From assembly GCA_031256615.1 (NCBI GenBank), contig JAIRQG010000105.1, positions 1 through 6,916 of the forward strand: DNA of 6,916 nucleotides, in the 5' to 3' direction. Position 1 is the first letter of the stretch. Each line of letters starts with the position of its first letter. The notes beneath the pieces are model-generated. The model was not told where the DNA came from. It did not search any database and saw nothing but the letters and a program-made list of their open reading frames with translations. Positions 1 through 6,031 of this stretch are shown here, piece by piece. Both the position numbers and the translations under genes were made by a program. The DNA comes from Candidatus Methanoplasma sp. (GTDB lineage: Archaea; Thermoplasmatota; Thermoplasmata; Methanomassiliicoccales; Methanomethylophilaceae).

Positions 1-1721
1 TTCTTTGCTTCGTTCTGGTCCTTTTCGACGCCGATGCCCTCTTCGTAATATCTCGCGATGATGAACATTGCCTCTCTGTCGCCGTTCTCCGCCGCGAACT
101 TGTAGGATTCGAACGGCGATGCCTCGCCTTTGACGACCACGGTCTTGCCTGTGTATTCTTCCACAAGTCTCTTTGAGAGCGTGTGCCCTTGCTCGGCGGC
201 CTTTGTGTACCATAACAGCGCTTTCGTTTCATCGGCTTTCGTGCCGATCCCGTTCGCGTAGCAGTATCCGAGGTAATATTGGCAGATCGGGTTTGCGTTC
301 TCCGCGCCTTTCGTGAACCATTCAAAGGCCTTCTTTTCGTTGGCCTTCACCACTTTGCCTTCGAGATAGCATGTCCCTACAAAGAGCTGGGATTTGCCAT
401 ATCCTTTCTCTCCCAGGAATATGTGCATCTCCATCGCCTTTACGAGATCTTTCTTCACGCCTTTTCCTTTGGCATAGCTTTCCGCCATTATGAACTGCGA
501 TTTGAGATATCCGTCCTCGGCTGCTCTTGAGCACCATTCGAACCCTTTGTTCTCGTCCTTCTCCACTCCCGCCCCTGACATATATGCATTGCCGATCATG
601 TGGCAGGAGATCGTATACCCGTGGTTTGCGGACCTTTCAAAGTAATATGCCGCCTTTTTCGGGTTCTTCCGGAGACCGTTGCCTTCCAGATAGTTCATTC
701 CCGTCATGTATTCGGCATAATGGTCGCCCATGTCTGCCGCCTTCTTGAACCATTCCGCAGATACGGATGCGTCCTTTTTGACCTGGCTTCCTTTTGCGTA
801 GAGGTTGCCGAGCATTATCATGGCATCCGTCTGGCCTCTCTCAGCCGACTCCGTCAGCCTCCTGAGGCCCTCATCTTTGTTCCTGTCCGTACCGATGCCG
901 CCCATCATACATCTTGCCAGCCCGTACTGGGCATGAAGACAGCCTGCTTTTGCAGATACAGTATACCAACTGTGTGAGAAAATGGGGTCCTTTTCCACCC
1001 CTATGCCATCCATATAGCATCTGCCCAGGTGGTACTGGCCCAACGGGGAGCCTTTTTCCATCATGCTTGAATATGTGTCAAAGGCGGCTTTGGGGTCCTT
1101 CGGCACGCCTATTCCGTGCTCATAGCATCTTGCGAGCTCGCATTTTGCTCTTTCTGACCCTTTCTCCGCGCAGTCCTTCAGCATTGATGCTCCTTTGCTG
1201 CGGTCTCTGGCGACCCCGGTCCCTCTGAGAATGCACATTGCCTTGGAGAATTCCCCGTCAATGTTCCCTTTCTCTGCGGAAGCGGAGAACATCTCGAATG
1301 CCTTTTCTGCGTTCGCCTCGGTGCCTATACCGAGATCATAGAACACGCCCAACATGTACATCGAACTGGGAGATTCCTCCGCCTTTTTTGAATGATATTC
1401 GAACAGTTTCTTATCGCGGGGGACATCGGTTTCCTCGAAGATCGCATTCAATTCTTCAACGGCCTCCGGATATCCCTTCAATGCCGCTTTAGAAAACCAC
1501 ATTATGGACTCATCCACATCCTTTTGGACAGATATGCCCTCGGCATAACATTTACCAATGATGAACTCTGAATCCGTATGGCCCAGAGAAGCCGCTTTCA
1601 TATACCATTTGAGTGCTTCTCCCTCATTTACTTCTACGCCGTCGCCGATGGCGTATTTCTGTCCCAATCTGAAACAAGAATTAACATCGTCGGCTTCAGC
1701 TTTGGAAATCAACTCCTCCAT
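1..1721 (-). CDS. Sel1-repeat (TPR-like) protein, partial, C-terminus beyond left edge
   Basis: An open minus-strand frame of 573 codons runs from ATG at 1721 to the left edge without a stop. After a 10-residue lead it is Sel1-like repeats: unit 1 at residues 11-48, unit 2 at 49-84, a degenerate 33-residue unit 3 at 85-117, eleven exact 36-residue units at 118-513, a degenerate 35-residue unit 15 at 514-548, and part of unit 16 at 549-573. The unit pattern is A-x-(Y/F)-x-L-G-x-x-Y-x-x-G-x-G-V-x-K-D, then a second helix ending in A-A-x-x-G. Sel1 units form paired-helix solenoids that bind proteins; the partner here is unknown. No signal peptide or membrane segment is visible, so a cytoplasmic scaffold is likely (inference). 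The start is supported by GGTGG at 1727-1731, five bases upstream. The gene lies 51 bp after the MFS gene. Confidence 0.9.
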   Translation of the reverse strand, partial: MEELISKAEADDVNSCFRLGQKYAIGDGVEVNEGEALKWYMKAASLGHTDSEFIIGKCYAEGISVQKDVDESIMWFSKAALKGYPEAVEELNAIFEETDVPRDKKLFEYHSKKAEESPSSMYMLGVFYDLGIGTEANAEKAFEMFSASAEKGNIDGEFSKAMCILRGTGVARDRSKGASMLKDCAEKGSERAKCELARCYEHGIGVPKDPKAAFDTYSSMMEKGSPLGQYHLGRCYMDGIGVEKDPIFSHSWYTVSAKAGCLHAQYGLARCMMGGIGTDRNKDEGLRRLTESAERGQTDAMIMLGNLYAKGSQVKKDASVSAEWFKKAADMGDHYAEYMTGMNYLEGNGLRKNPKKAAYYFERSANHGYTISCHMIGNAYMSGAGVEKDENKGFEWCSRAAEDGYLKSQFIMAESYAKGKGVKKDLVKAMEMHIFLGEKGYGKSQLFVGTCYLEGKVVKANEKKAFEWFTKGAENANPICQYYLGYCYANGIGTKADETKALLWYTKAAEQGHTLSKRLVEEYTGKTVVVKGEASPFESYKFAAENGDREAMFIIARYYEEGIGVEKDQNEAK

Positions 1722-1753
1722 AATTTCCACCAGGAACCTCTATTTGCCTAAGG

Positions 1754-1762
1754 TTATATTAA
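1754..1762 (-). promoter_or_regulatory. Putative TATA box for the Sel1-repeat gene
   Basis: The minus strand reads TTAATATAA between the MFS stop codon and the Sel1 start. Its centre is about 37 bases before the ATG, which would place transcription start near 1733 and leave a leader of about 12 bases containing the GGTGG site. The purine-rich BRE element upstream is weak. The Sel1 gene could therefore be transcribed apart from the MFS gene; spacing and AT content are the only evidence. Confidence 0.4.
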
Positions 1763-1772
1763 CTTACCCTGT

Positions 1773-3098
1773 TCAACCTCCAAATTGTTGGCCGTCTTTT
1801 TTTTCTATAGAGAAAAATATCATCAATATAGCTATTATTGACGCTGCAAACATCAGCGCCCAGACGAGTGAGAAGTTTTCGAGCGTGTACGACGTCCCTA
1901 TCATCGGAGCGGTTATTGTGGTGCAGACCGATGCTCCCAAGAAAAGAAAAACGTTCATGGCCGAGACGGACGTGCCCGAAATGGCCGTAGGATACCATTC
2001 CTTTACCTGGGTGAAGGACAGCGTCATGAACCCTCCGGAGAACCCGAAGATGAAACATATCGCCATCCAGAACCAATAATTGTCCAAACTGCCGGCGAAC
2101 ACCCACAATATGCACCATGTGGCCGCGTACAGAATGGTCCCCCAGAACATTGCCATGCGTTTTGACTTGATGATCCCTCTTCCGTTCATCACGCCTATCA
2201 GGACAGAGCTCAGTATCTTCCCTACGCCCAGAATGGTGATCAGCCATGCCGCCATTGCGCCAAACCCGTATATCTCTTTAAAGTATGTATTCGCCCACGT
2301 ACCCTGGAATACCATTATGGACCCGTACACGAGGAAATATGCTATCGCCATGGTCCAGAACTTCCTTCCTCCGGACATCACCGTGATCAGCCCTTTGATC
2401 ATCGGCATCTTTGAGTCGGTTGCATCCGTGATCGGCGTTCCTTTCTCCAGGTTATCTATCTCCTCTATCGCCGGGTATCCCTTTTTGTGAGGATGGTCCG
2501 CCACGAATGCAAGGCAGAGCAGGGCGAGGATCAGCGTCACTATTCCGAGCAGCATGAACACCTCTCTCCATCCCATGGCGTCAGACATCATCGCGAGAGG
2601 CGCCGACGCCGCTATGGCGCCGACGTTCCCGACGGCTATCACTATGCCTGTGAGCTGCGGGAAGTCGGTCTTTCTGAACCAAACTGATATTATCTTCATC
2701 AGCGGGATGTAGACGACCGCCATGCCGGCCGCGATGAGCATCTTCCCCAGGACCATGACCAAGAAATCCGTTCCCAGGAATGTCAGGAACGATCCGAACG
2801 CCGCTACCATTAGGAAGATGAAAGTGGTCTTTCTCGGACCGAGATGGTCCGCAAGAAGGCCGCTCGGTATCTGCATAGCGGTGTATGTCCAGAAATAAAC
2901 GGAACTCAGTAACCCTATAGACCCGCCGACCTCCTCGACAATGTCCTTGCCTACAATGCCGACCGTCATCCTGTGGAAATAAACAAAGAAATATGCGGAT
3001 ATCAGTATGATGAATATTGCCCACCGGTATCTGTACACGGCTTTTTTAAGATTCTCGGATATCTCCGACGGCCTATTCTCACATGTGTTCTTTTTCAT
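1773..3098 (-). CDS. Major facilitator superfamily (MFS) transporter
   Basis: This 441-residue integral membrane protein has about twelve hydrophobic segments (roughly 25-43, 62-80, 93-110, 112-138, 150-172, 178-199, 246-268, 280-300, 314-335, 341-361, 372-396, 409-430) and a hydrophilic central loop at 200-245, the usual 6+6 MFS layout and length. The loop between helices 2 and 3 carries MFS motif A at residues 80-91 (GLLADHLGPRKT). The start of helix 1, with an F-H-R triad near 41-43, resembles MFS families that move organic anions or sugar acids, but the substrate cannot be read from sequence. The start follows a purine-rich GAGGGGGG stretch (3106-3113) seven bases upstream. It begins 31 bp after the DUF362 stop on the same strand, so the two are probably one transcript. 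The family call is firm; the substrate is unknown. Confidence 0.93.
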   Translation of the reverse strand: MKKNTCENRPSEISENLKKAVYRYRWAIFIILISAYFFVYFHRMTVGIVGKDIVEEVGGSIGLLSSVYFWTYTAMQIPSGLLADHLGPRKTTFIFLMVAAFGSFLTFLGTDFLVMVLGKMLIAAGMAVVYIPLMKIISVWFRKTDFPQLTGIVIAVGNVGAIAASAPLAMMSDAMGWREVFMLLGIVTLILALLCLAFVADHPHKKGYPAIEEIDNLEKGTPITDATDSKMPMIKGLITVMSGGRKFWTMAIAYFLVYGSIMVFQGTWANTYFKEIYGFGAMAAWLITILGVGKILSSVLIGVMNGRGIIKSKRMAMFWGTILYAATWCILWVFAGSLDNYWFWMAICFIFGFSGGFMTLSFTQVKEWYPTAISGTSVSAMNVFLFLGASVCTTITAPMIGTSYTLENFSLVWALMFAASIIAILMIFFSIEKKDGQQFGG

Positions 3099-3129
3099 TG
3101 TTATGCCCCCCTCGCCGGTCTTGTCCCTG

Positions 3130-4248
3130 TCAGTCGATCTCTATCAGTTCATATTCCGATGAGCCCAGCCCCATTCTCTCCGCATGCCTGAATGTTGCCT
3201 GCCATTCAGTATCCGGGTGTGTGCACTTGAAAATGTCGTCGGGTTTTATCCCTTTGGAGTTTGTGTAAAGCCTGCTCCCAACGATCATGGGCTGCTTCTG
3301 GGAAAGGTCGACACATGCTTTGTCCAGAGCAACCGGGTCAAATGATGCAAGCATCCCCACATTCGGTATTATGGGGATGTCGTTCTCTTTGTGGCAGTCG
3401 CAGAACGGAGATACGTCGGCAATGACTGAAACATGGAAGTTCGGTCTCCCTGCAAGCACTGCCGCAGCGTACTCCACTATCTTATAACAAATGATATCCA
3501 GCGCCTCGTCCATTTCCGCCTCTATCGCGCTGAAAGGACACATCCCGATGCATCTTCCGCATCCGACGCAGAAAGTGTGGTCTATCGATGCTTTTTTCGA
3601 GACGGTTATCGCAGAATGGGCGCACGCCTCCAGGCATTTCTTGCATCCTCTGCATTTTTCCTTATCGACCGACGGCTTTCCGGATGTGTGCAGTTCCATC
3701 TTCCCTCTTTTCGAAGCGCATCCCATCCCAATATTCTTCAGCGCCCCGCCGAATCCAGTCAGCTCATGGCATTTGAAGTGATTCAGGGTTATGAGGATGT
3801 CCGCATCGCATATCGTGCGTCCGATCTTTGCCGTCTTTACATAATCCCCGTCGATCGGCAGCTCGGCGTCGTCGGTGCCTTTCAGTCCGTCCCCGATTAT
3901 TATCTGGCAGCCTGCGGAGAGAGGGCTGAAACCGTTGAAGTTGGCTGTATACATGTGCTCAACGGCGTTCTTTCTGCTCCCCGGGTACAGGGTGCTGCAG
4001 TCCGTCAGGAACGGGATGCCTCCTTTCGCGGAGACCTTGTCGGCAATGACCTTGGAATAATTCGGCCTCAGGAAGGCCAGGTTCCCCAGCTCTCCGAAGT
4101 GCATCTTGATGGCCGCGAACTTCTTTTCCATGCCTATGTCTTCTATCCCTGCGGCAACGATCAGTCTTTCAAACTTATCTAAAAGGCTGTCCTGCAGTTC
4201 AGTGTGCATATTCGTGTGATATACTTTCGCCTTTCCTATATGCATCAT
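3130..4248 (-). CDS. DUF362 protein with two [4Fe-4S] ferredoxin motifs
   Basis: Numbering is from the ATG at 4248 (372 aa). Residues 157-187 hold the DUF362 core (H-F-K-C-H-E-L-T-G-F-G-G-A-L-K-N-I-G-M-G, then K-R-G-K). Two CxxCxxCxxxC clusters follow: C199/C202/C205/C209 (the usual Pro after the last Cys is Ala) and C227/C230/C233/C237 followed by Pro. Near 283-286 a C-D-C-H motif precedes the conserved segment ending in F-D-P-V-A-L-D. Proteins of this kind are common in methanogens and anaerobes and are presumed redox or metallocluster proteins of unresolved function. No signal peptide or membrane helix is seen, so it is likely cytoplasmic. ATG codons lie at 4254, 4248 and 4245. None has a Shine-Dalgarno site, and the TATA-like box centred at 4273 predicts transcription starting near 4248, so I chose the leaderless start there. 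Confidence 0.9.
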   Translation of the reverse strand: MMHIGKAKVYHTNMHTELQDSLLDKFERLIVAAGIEDIGMEKKFAAIKMHFGELGNLAFLRPNYSKVIADKVSAKGGIPFLTDCSTLYPGSRKNAVEHMYTANFNGFSPLSAGCQIIIGDGLKGTDDAELPIDGDYVKTAKIGRTICDADILITLNHFKCHELTGFGGALKNIGMGCASKRGKMELHTSGKPSVDKEKCRGCKKCLEACAHSAITVSKKASIDHTFCVGCGRCIGMCPFSAIEAEMDEALDIICYKIVEYAAAVLAGRPNFHVSVIADVSPFCDCHKENDIPIIPNVGMLASFDPVALDKACVDLSQKQPMIVGSRLYTNSKGIKPDDIFKCTHPDTEWQATFRHAERMGLGSSEYELIEID

Positions 4249-4268
4249 TTGCATAACTGAGCTTTAAT

Positions 4269-4277
4269 ATAAAATAG
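4269..4277 (-). promoter_or_regulatory. Core promoter (TATA-like) of the DUF362 gene
   Basis: The minus strand reads CTATTTTAT, continuing into ATTAAAG. Its centre at 4273 lies 25 bases upstream of the ATG at 4248, the distance expected between an archaeal TATA box and transcription start. The mRNA would then begin at the start codon, a leaderless transcript, which fits the lack of a ribosome-binding site. The same nine bases occur in the promoter of the divergent gene. Confidence 0.5.
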
Positions 4278-4297
4278 GGTTGGGAGCAAAAGTATGA

Positions 4298-4333
4298 TGT
4301 CGAAAAATACCTTCTATAATCGCATATTCGACA
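4298..4333. promoter_or_regulatory. Inverted repeat TGTCGAA / TTCGACA in divergent intergenic region
   Basis: A perfect 7-bp inverted repeat has its arms at 4298-4304 and 4327-4333, separated by 22 bases. It lies about 20 bases upstream of the DUF362 TATA-like box, where an archaeal activator or repressor dimer could bind. No specific regulator can be named, and a 7-bp match over this distance could be chance. Confidence 0.3.
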
Positions 4334-4350
4334 GTTTGCCCGCATGAATG

Positions 4351-4384
4351 TCCCCTAGGGGATAAACCCCGCTATTTTATGGGG
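4351..4384. promoter_or_regulatory. Palindromic GC-block region overlapping the speD-like promoter
   Basis: A perfect 12-bp palindrome, TCCCCTAGGGGA (4351-4362), is followed by CCCC (4367-4370) and GGGG (4381-4384). The four blocks run CCCC-GGGG-CCCC-GGGG with spacers of 2, 5 and 10 bases. The last pair brackets the TATA-like box, so a protein bound here would cover the BRE and TATA positions. This is a candidate operator. An RNA role is less likely, because the predicted transcript starts downstream of it. Confidence 0.45.
4372..4380 (+). promoter_or_regulatory. Core promoter (TATA-like) of the speD-like gene
   Basis: CTATTTTAT on the plus strand has its centre about 69 bases before the ATG at 4445. 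Transcription would start near 4401 and give a leader of about 44 bases that includes the ribosome-binding site at 4431-4438. A second AT-rich match at 4414-4420 (CATTTAA) would place the start at the ATG itself, which fits less well because a strong ribosome-binding site is present. Confidence 0.45.
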
Positions 4385-4430
4385 AATACTTCAAATACTG
4401 AGAACGAAGTCGGCATTTAAAGGAATATCA

Positions 4431-4438
4431 AAGGTGGG
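4431..4438 (+). promoter_or_regulatory. Ribosome-binding site of the speD-like gene
   Basis: AAGGTGGG followed by AATCC closely matches the complement of the archaeal 16S rRNA 3' end (GGAGGTGATCC), six bases before the ATG at 4445. This supports that start over the in-frame ATG at 4454. It is the strongest ribosome-binding site in the window, unlike the apparently leaderless neighbours. Confidence 0.6.
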
Positions 4439-4444
4439 AATCCG

Positions 4445-4870
4445 ATGCATATAATGAGTCCTTACACAGGCAGCCTCAAATCAGATGAGGAGATAATGAA
4501 AAAATACAACGATGAGAAAAGATGGGGTCTCGCGGTGTGCATTGACCTTGGAGAGTGCGATAAGGCCAAGATCTCTTCCAAAGAGCACATCACGAAGTTC
4601 GCCATTGACCTCGCCAACTACATAAACATGAAGAGATACGGCGAGCCCATGGTGGTTTTCTTCGGCGCGGAGCCGAAAGTTCAGGGATACTCCCTGGTGC
4701 AGCTCATCGAGACCTCTCAGATATCGGGACACTTCGCCGAGGACACGAACAGGGCGTTCATTGATGTGTTCTCTTGCAAAGAGTTCCCCCCTAAGAAGAC
4801 CGCGGAGTACGTCCAAAAGTACTTCGGCGCCAAAAAAATGGAATATGCGGTCTGCTTCAGGGATGTCTGA
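4445..4870 (+). CDS. SpeD-family pyruvoyl decarboxylase homologue (S-adenosylmethionine decarboxylase-like)
   Basis: This 141-residue protein has the size of a bacterial or archaeal class 1 SpeD. SpeD is a self-cleaving proenzyme that turns an internal Ser into a pyruvoyl cofactor and decarboxylates S-adenosylmethionine for spermidine synthesis. Residues 87-111 align with the active-site segment: S91 at the pyruvoyl Ser, H96 five residues later, and C111 fifteen after that, exactly the Ser63/His68/Cys83 spacing of the Thermotoga maritima enzyme. The following I-D-V-F-S-C and the C-terminal helix (F-P-P-K-K-T-A-E) also fit. The oddity is T90 where canonical SpeD has Glu before the cleaved bond, along with G-H-F-A-E in place of the usual I-H-T-x-P-E. 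Some SpeD relatives have become arginine or ornithine decarboxylases, so the substrate is open. It is followed by a terminator-like hairpin and is probably monocistronic. Confidence 0.8.
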   Translation: MHIMSPYTGSLKSDEEIMKKYNDEKRWGLAVCIDLGECDKAKISSKEHITKFAIDLANYINMKRYGEPMVVFFGAEPKVQGYSLVQLIETSQISGHFAEDTNRAFIDVFSCKEFPPKKTAEYVQKYFGAKKMEYAVCFRDV

Positions 4871-4880
4871 ACCTAAACCA

Positions 4881-4909
4881 CCGGCATACGCCGGCCAATT
4901 TCATTTTTT
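4881..4909 (+). terminator. Hairpin plus T-tract after the speD-like gene
   Basis: CCGGC (4881-4885), loop ATAC, and GCCGG (4890-4894) form a perfect 5-bp GC stem starting ten bases after the stop codon, followed by a T-rich stretch (4899-4909) with six consecutive T. Archaeal termination depends mainly on T-rich tracts, so the tract alone could act. It separates the speD-like gene from the next gene, which has its own TATA-like element. Confidence 0.6.
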
Positions 4910-4922
4910 CTGACAGTAAAGT

Positions 4923-4930
4923 CAATAATA
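4923..4930 (+). promoter_or_regulatory. Putative TATA-like element for the 180-aa gene
   Basis: CAATAATA has its centre about 26 bases upstream of the ATG at 4953, the spacing for a leaderless transcript. A GGGAG at 4936-4940 could serve as a weak ribosome-binding site but sits twelve bases from the ATG, farther than usual. The match to a TATA consensus is modest. Confidence 0.35.
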
Positions 4931-4952
4931 CAAGCGGGAGATTCGTACCAAT

Positions 4953-5495
4953 ATGGGCCTTGAAGAAATCATCGCGAAGCTCTGCTGCGAAGAGTCCGTT
5001 AAAGCCGCCTTTCTTTTGGAGGGGGAGTTCTACAGCGAGGTCATAGACGAAGAAAGCAGCGTGGTCGAATCCTCCATGGGCATGCCTCTGATCAACCGGG
5101 CGCTGGAAGAGGTCATAAAAAGAGAGACGGCGGTCTGCATATTCTGCAGCAGCACTTTCGAGGTTCCGACAGACCATGTGATGCTGATGGAAGATAAATG
5201 CGGGAATGTTGTGGGGCACGATGTGCCTCCCTGCATGATCAATGACTTCAAAGACAACCCGGAGATATTTTGGCTTAGCGATGATTTCGCGATATACCCC
5301 GACAGAACAAAGAACGATATCATGTTCGTCCTGCTCCCTCACAAGGTCAGGTCCATCGGGGAGAAAGAAGGAGCGAGGGACCCCATTCTGCTGTATCCGG
5401 CCACGACGACCGATATCATGCTGAGAAAACATTTCCGTATGTCGCTTGACGACCCCCGCATAGCGACGGCGATCCTTGCTTTCAATGCGATTTGA
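4953..5495 (+). CDS. Hypothetical protein, unrecognised, cysteine-containing
   Basis: I do not recognise this 180-residue protein. It appears soluble: no signal peptide or membrane helix is visible, and it mixes helical (1-20, 45-60) and probable beta segments. Six cysteines occur: C11 and C12 adjacent, C62 and C65 as a CxxC pair, C83, and C94. With H75 and H89 nearby, a metal site built from C62/C65/C83/C94 is possible, but this is inference. Two stretches look structured and may be conserved: 108-117 (W-L-S-D-D-F-A-I-Y-P-D region) and 120-135 (K-N-D-I-M-F-V-L-L-P-H-K). It lies between the speD-like terminator and the pilin-like cluster, with 66 bp to the latter, and probably has its own promoter. 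Codon use and composition look like the neighbours, which supports a real gene. Confidence 0.8.
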   Translation: MGLEEIIAKLCCEESVKAAFLLEGEFYSEVIDEESSVVESSMGMPLINRALEEVIKRETAVCIFCSSTFEVPTDHVMLMEDKCGNVVGHDVPPCMINDFKDNPEIFWLSDDFAIYPDRTKNDIMFVLLPHKVRSIGEKEGARDPILLYPATTTDIMLRKHFRMSLDDPRIATAILAFNAI

Positions 5496-5530
5496 ACATG
5501 AGCGCTAACTGCTAACTGTATGTTCTTTGC

Positions 5531-5536
5531 TTTATA
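5531..5536 (+). promoter_or_regulatory. Putative TATA box of the pilin-like cluster
   Basis: TTTATA has its centre about 28 bases upstream of the ATG at 5562. This would start transcription at or just before that codon and argues against the earlier in-frame start at 5520, which lies upstream of the box. Just before it sits a tandem 7-mer, GCTAACT twice (5504-5517), of unknown meaning. Confidence 0.4.
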
Positions 5537-5561
5537 CCGATACCATTCCGTCTTATCGAGC

Positions 5562-6029
5562 ATGAGGAACACAGAACATCTCATGAAGAAATTAAGCAAG
5601 AACAGGAGAGGGAGCATCGAGGGCCTGCCGCTGCAGCTGATGATCGTCATCATCATCGCAACGATGGGGACGGCCATTCTCATAGGGTGGATGGGCGATA
5701 TCGAATCTCCGAAAAGCATTGGGACCGTTGATGTCATTTCCGGAGATATCGTGCTTAACGGCAGCAGTACTTCCGAGGGATACATCGAAATATATGTTGC
5801 AGACCAGAGCGGAGATCCGTTGAGCGGCGCGACAGTGGTGCTTTCCGGCCTCGGGGTCACTGATAAAAACGGAAGGACCGCATACGCAAACACAGACGGC
5901 GAAGGGTATGCTGTATTCGATGGTCTGCGCATCAATCTGAGAGGCGCGAACGTGGGGTTCATCACGGTCAACGTATCGATGTCCGAATACGGTGAGAACA
6001 GCACCGCAAGGGTGGCGGTGATATCATAA
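5562..6029 (+). CDS. Pilin-like surface protein with class-III-type N-terminus and Ig-like/carboxypeptidase-regulatory-like domain
   Basis: Numbering is from the ATG at 5562 (155 aa). A basic stretch, K-N-R-R-G (13-17), is followed by S18-I-E20-G-L-P-L24, matching the SxExxxL part of the archaeal class III signal, then a hydrophobic helix (about 25-44). This is the layout of archaeal type IV pilin-like proteins that are cut by a prepilin peptidase and assembled or anchored through the helix. The Gln that normally precedes the motif by two residues is Arg, so the exact cut is uncertain. Residues 74-155 look like a secreted beta-sandwich of the carboxypeptidase-regulatory or Ig-like type (G-D-P-L-S-G-A-T-V, T-D-K-N-G-R-T-A, T-D-G-E-G-Y-A-V-F). 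Starts at 5520 (upstream of the TATA box) and 5583 (shorter signal) are alternatives; I prefer 5562 on promoter spacing. Confidence 0.8.
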   Translation: MRNTEHLMKKLSKNRRGSIEGLPLQLMIVIIIATMGTAILIGWMGDIESPKSIGTVDVISGDIVLNGSSTSEGYIEIYVADQSGDPLSGATVVLSGLGVTDKNGRTAYANTDGEGYAVFDGLRINLRGANVGFITVNVSMSEYGENSTARVAVIS

Positions 6030-6031
6030 AG

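Noticed and set aside
183..1370. The 108-bp periodicity of the Sel1 units as a possible CRISPR or DNA tandem repeat
   Set aside because: The period is kept at protein level, but the DNA units are well diverged and contain no constant repeat with variable spacers; it is protein repeat coding sequence.
279..1492. Several plus-strand open frames of 73-125 codons within the first 1.5 kb
   Set aside because: All lie antisense to the continuous Sel1-repeat frame and have low-complexity, Cys/Arg/Pro-rich translations.
1558..2079. Plus-strand 173-codon open frame across the MFS C-terminus and the Sel1 start
   Set aside because: It runs opposite the MFS helices and the Sel1 repeats and crosses their intergenic region; no motif supports it.
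3433..4182. Plus-strand 249-codon open frame opposite the DUF362 gene
   Set aside because: It is antisense to a gene with clear ferredoxin and DUF362 motifs; its translation has no recognisable domain and it lacks a start signal.
4351..4384. GC-block array as a riboswitch or attenuator
   Set aside because: The best promoter for the speD-like gene lies within and after the array, so most of it would not be transcribed; an operator explains it more simply.
4857..5432. Minus-strand 191-codon open frame opposite the 180-aa gene
   Set aside because: It extends back through the terminator-like hairpin region and into the end of the speD-like gene and shows no family motif; the plus-strand frame has better composition and start context.
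5339..6004. Minus-strand 221-codon open frame opposite the 180-aa gene and the first pilin-like gene
   Set aside because: It spans two plus-strand genes and their intergenic promoter; its composition (Ser, Met and Pro rich) is typical of an antisense shadow.
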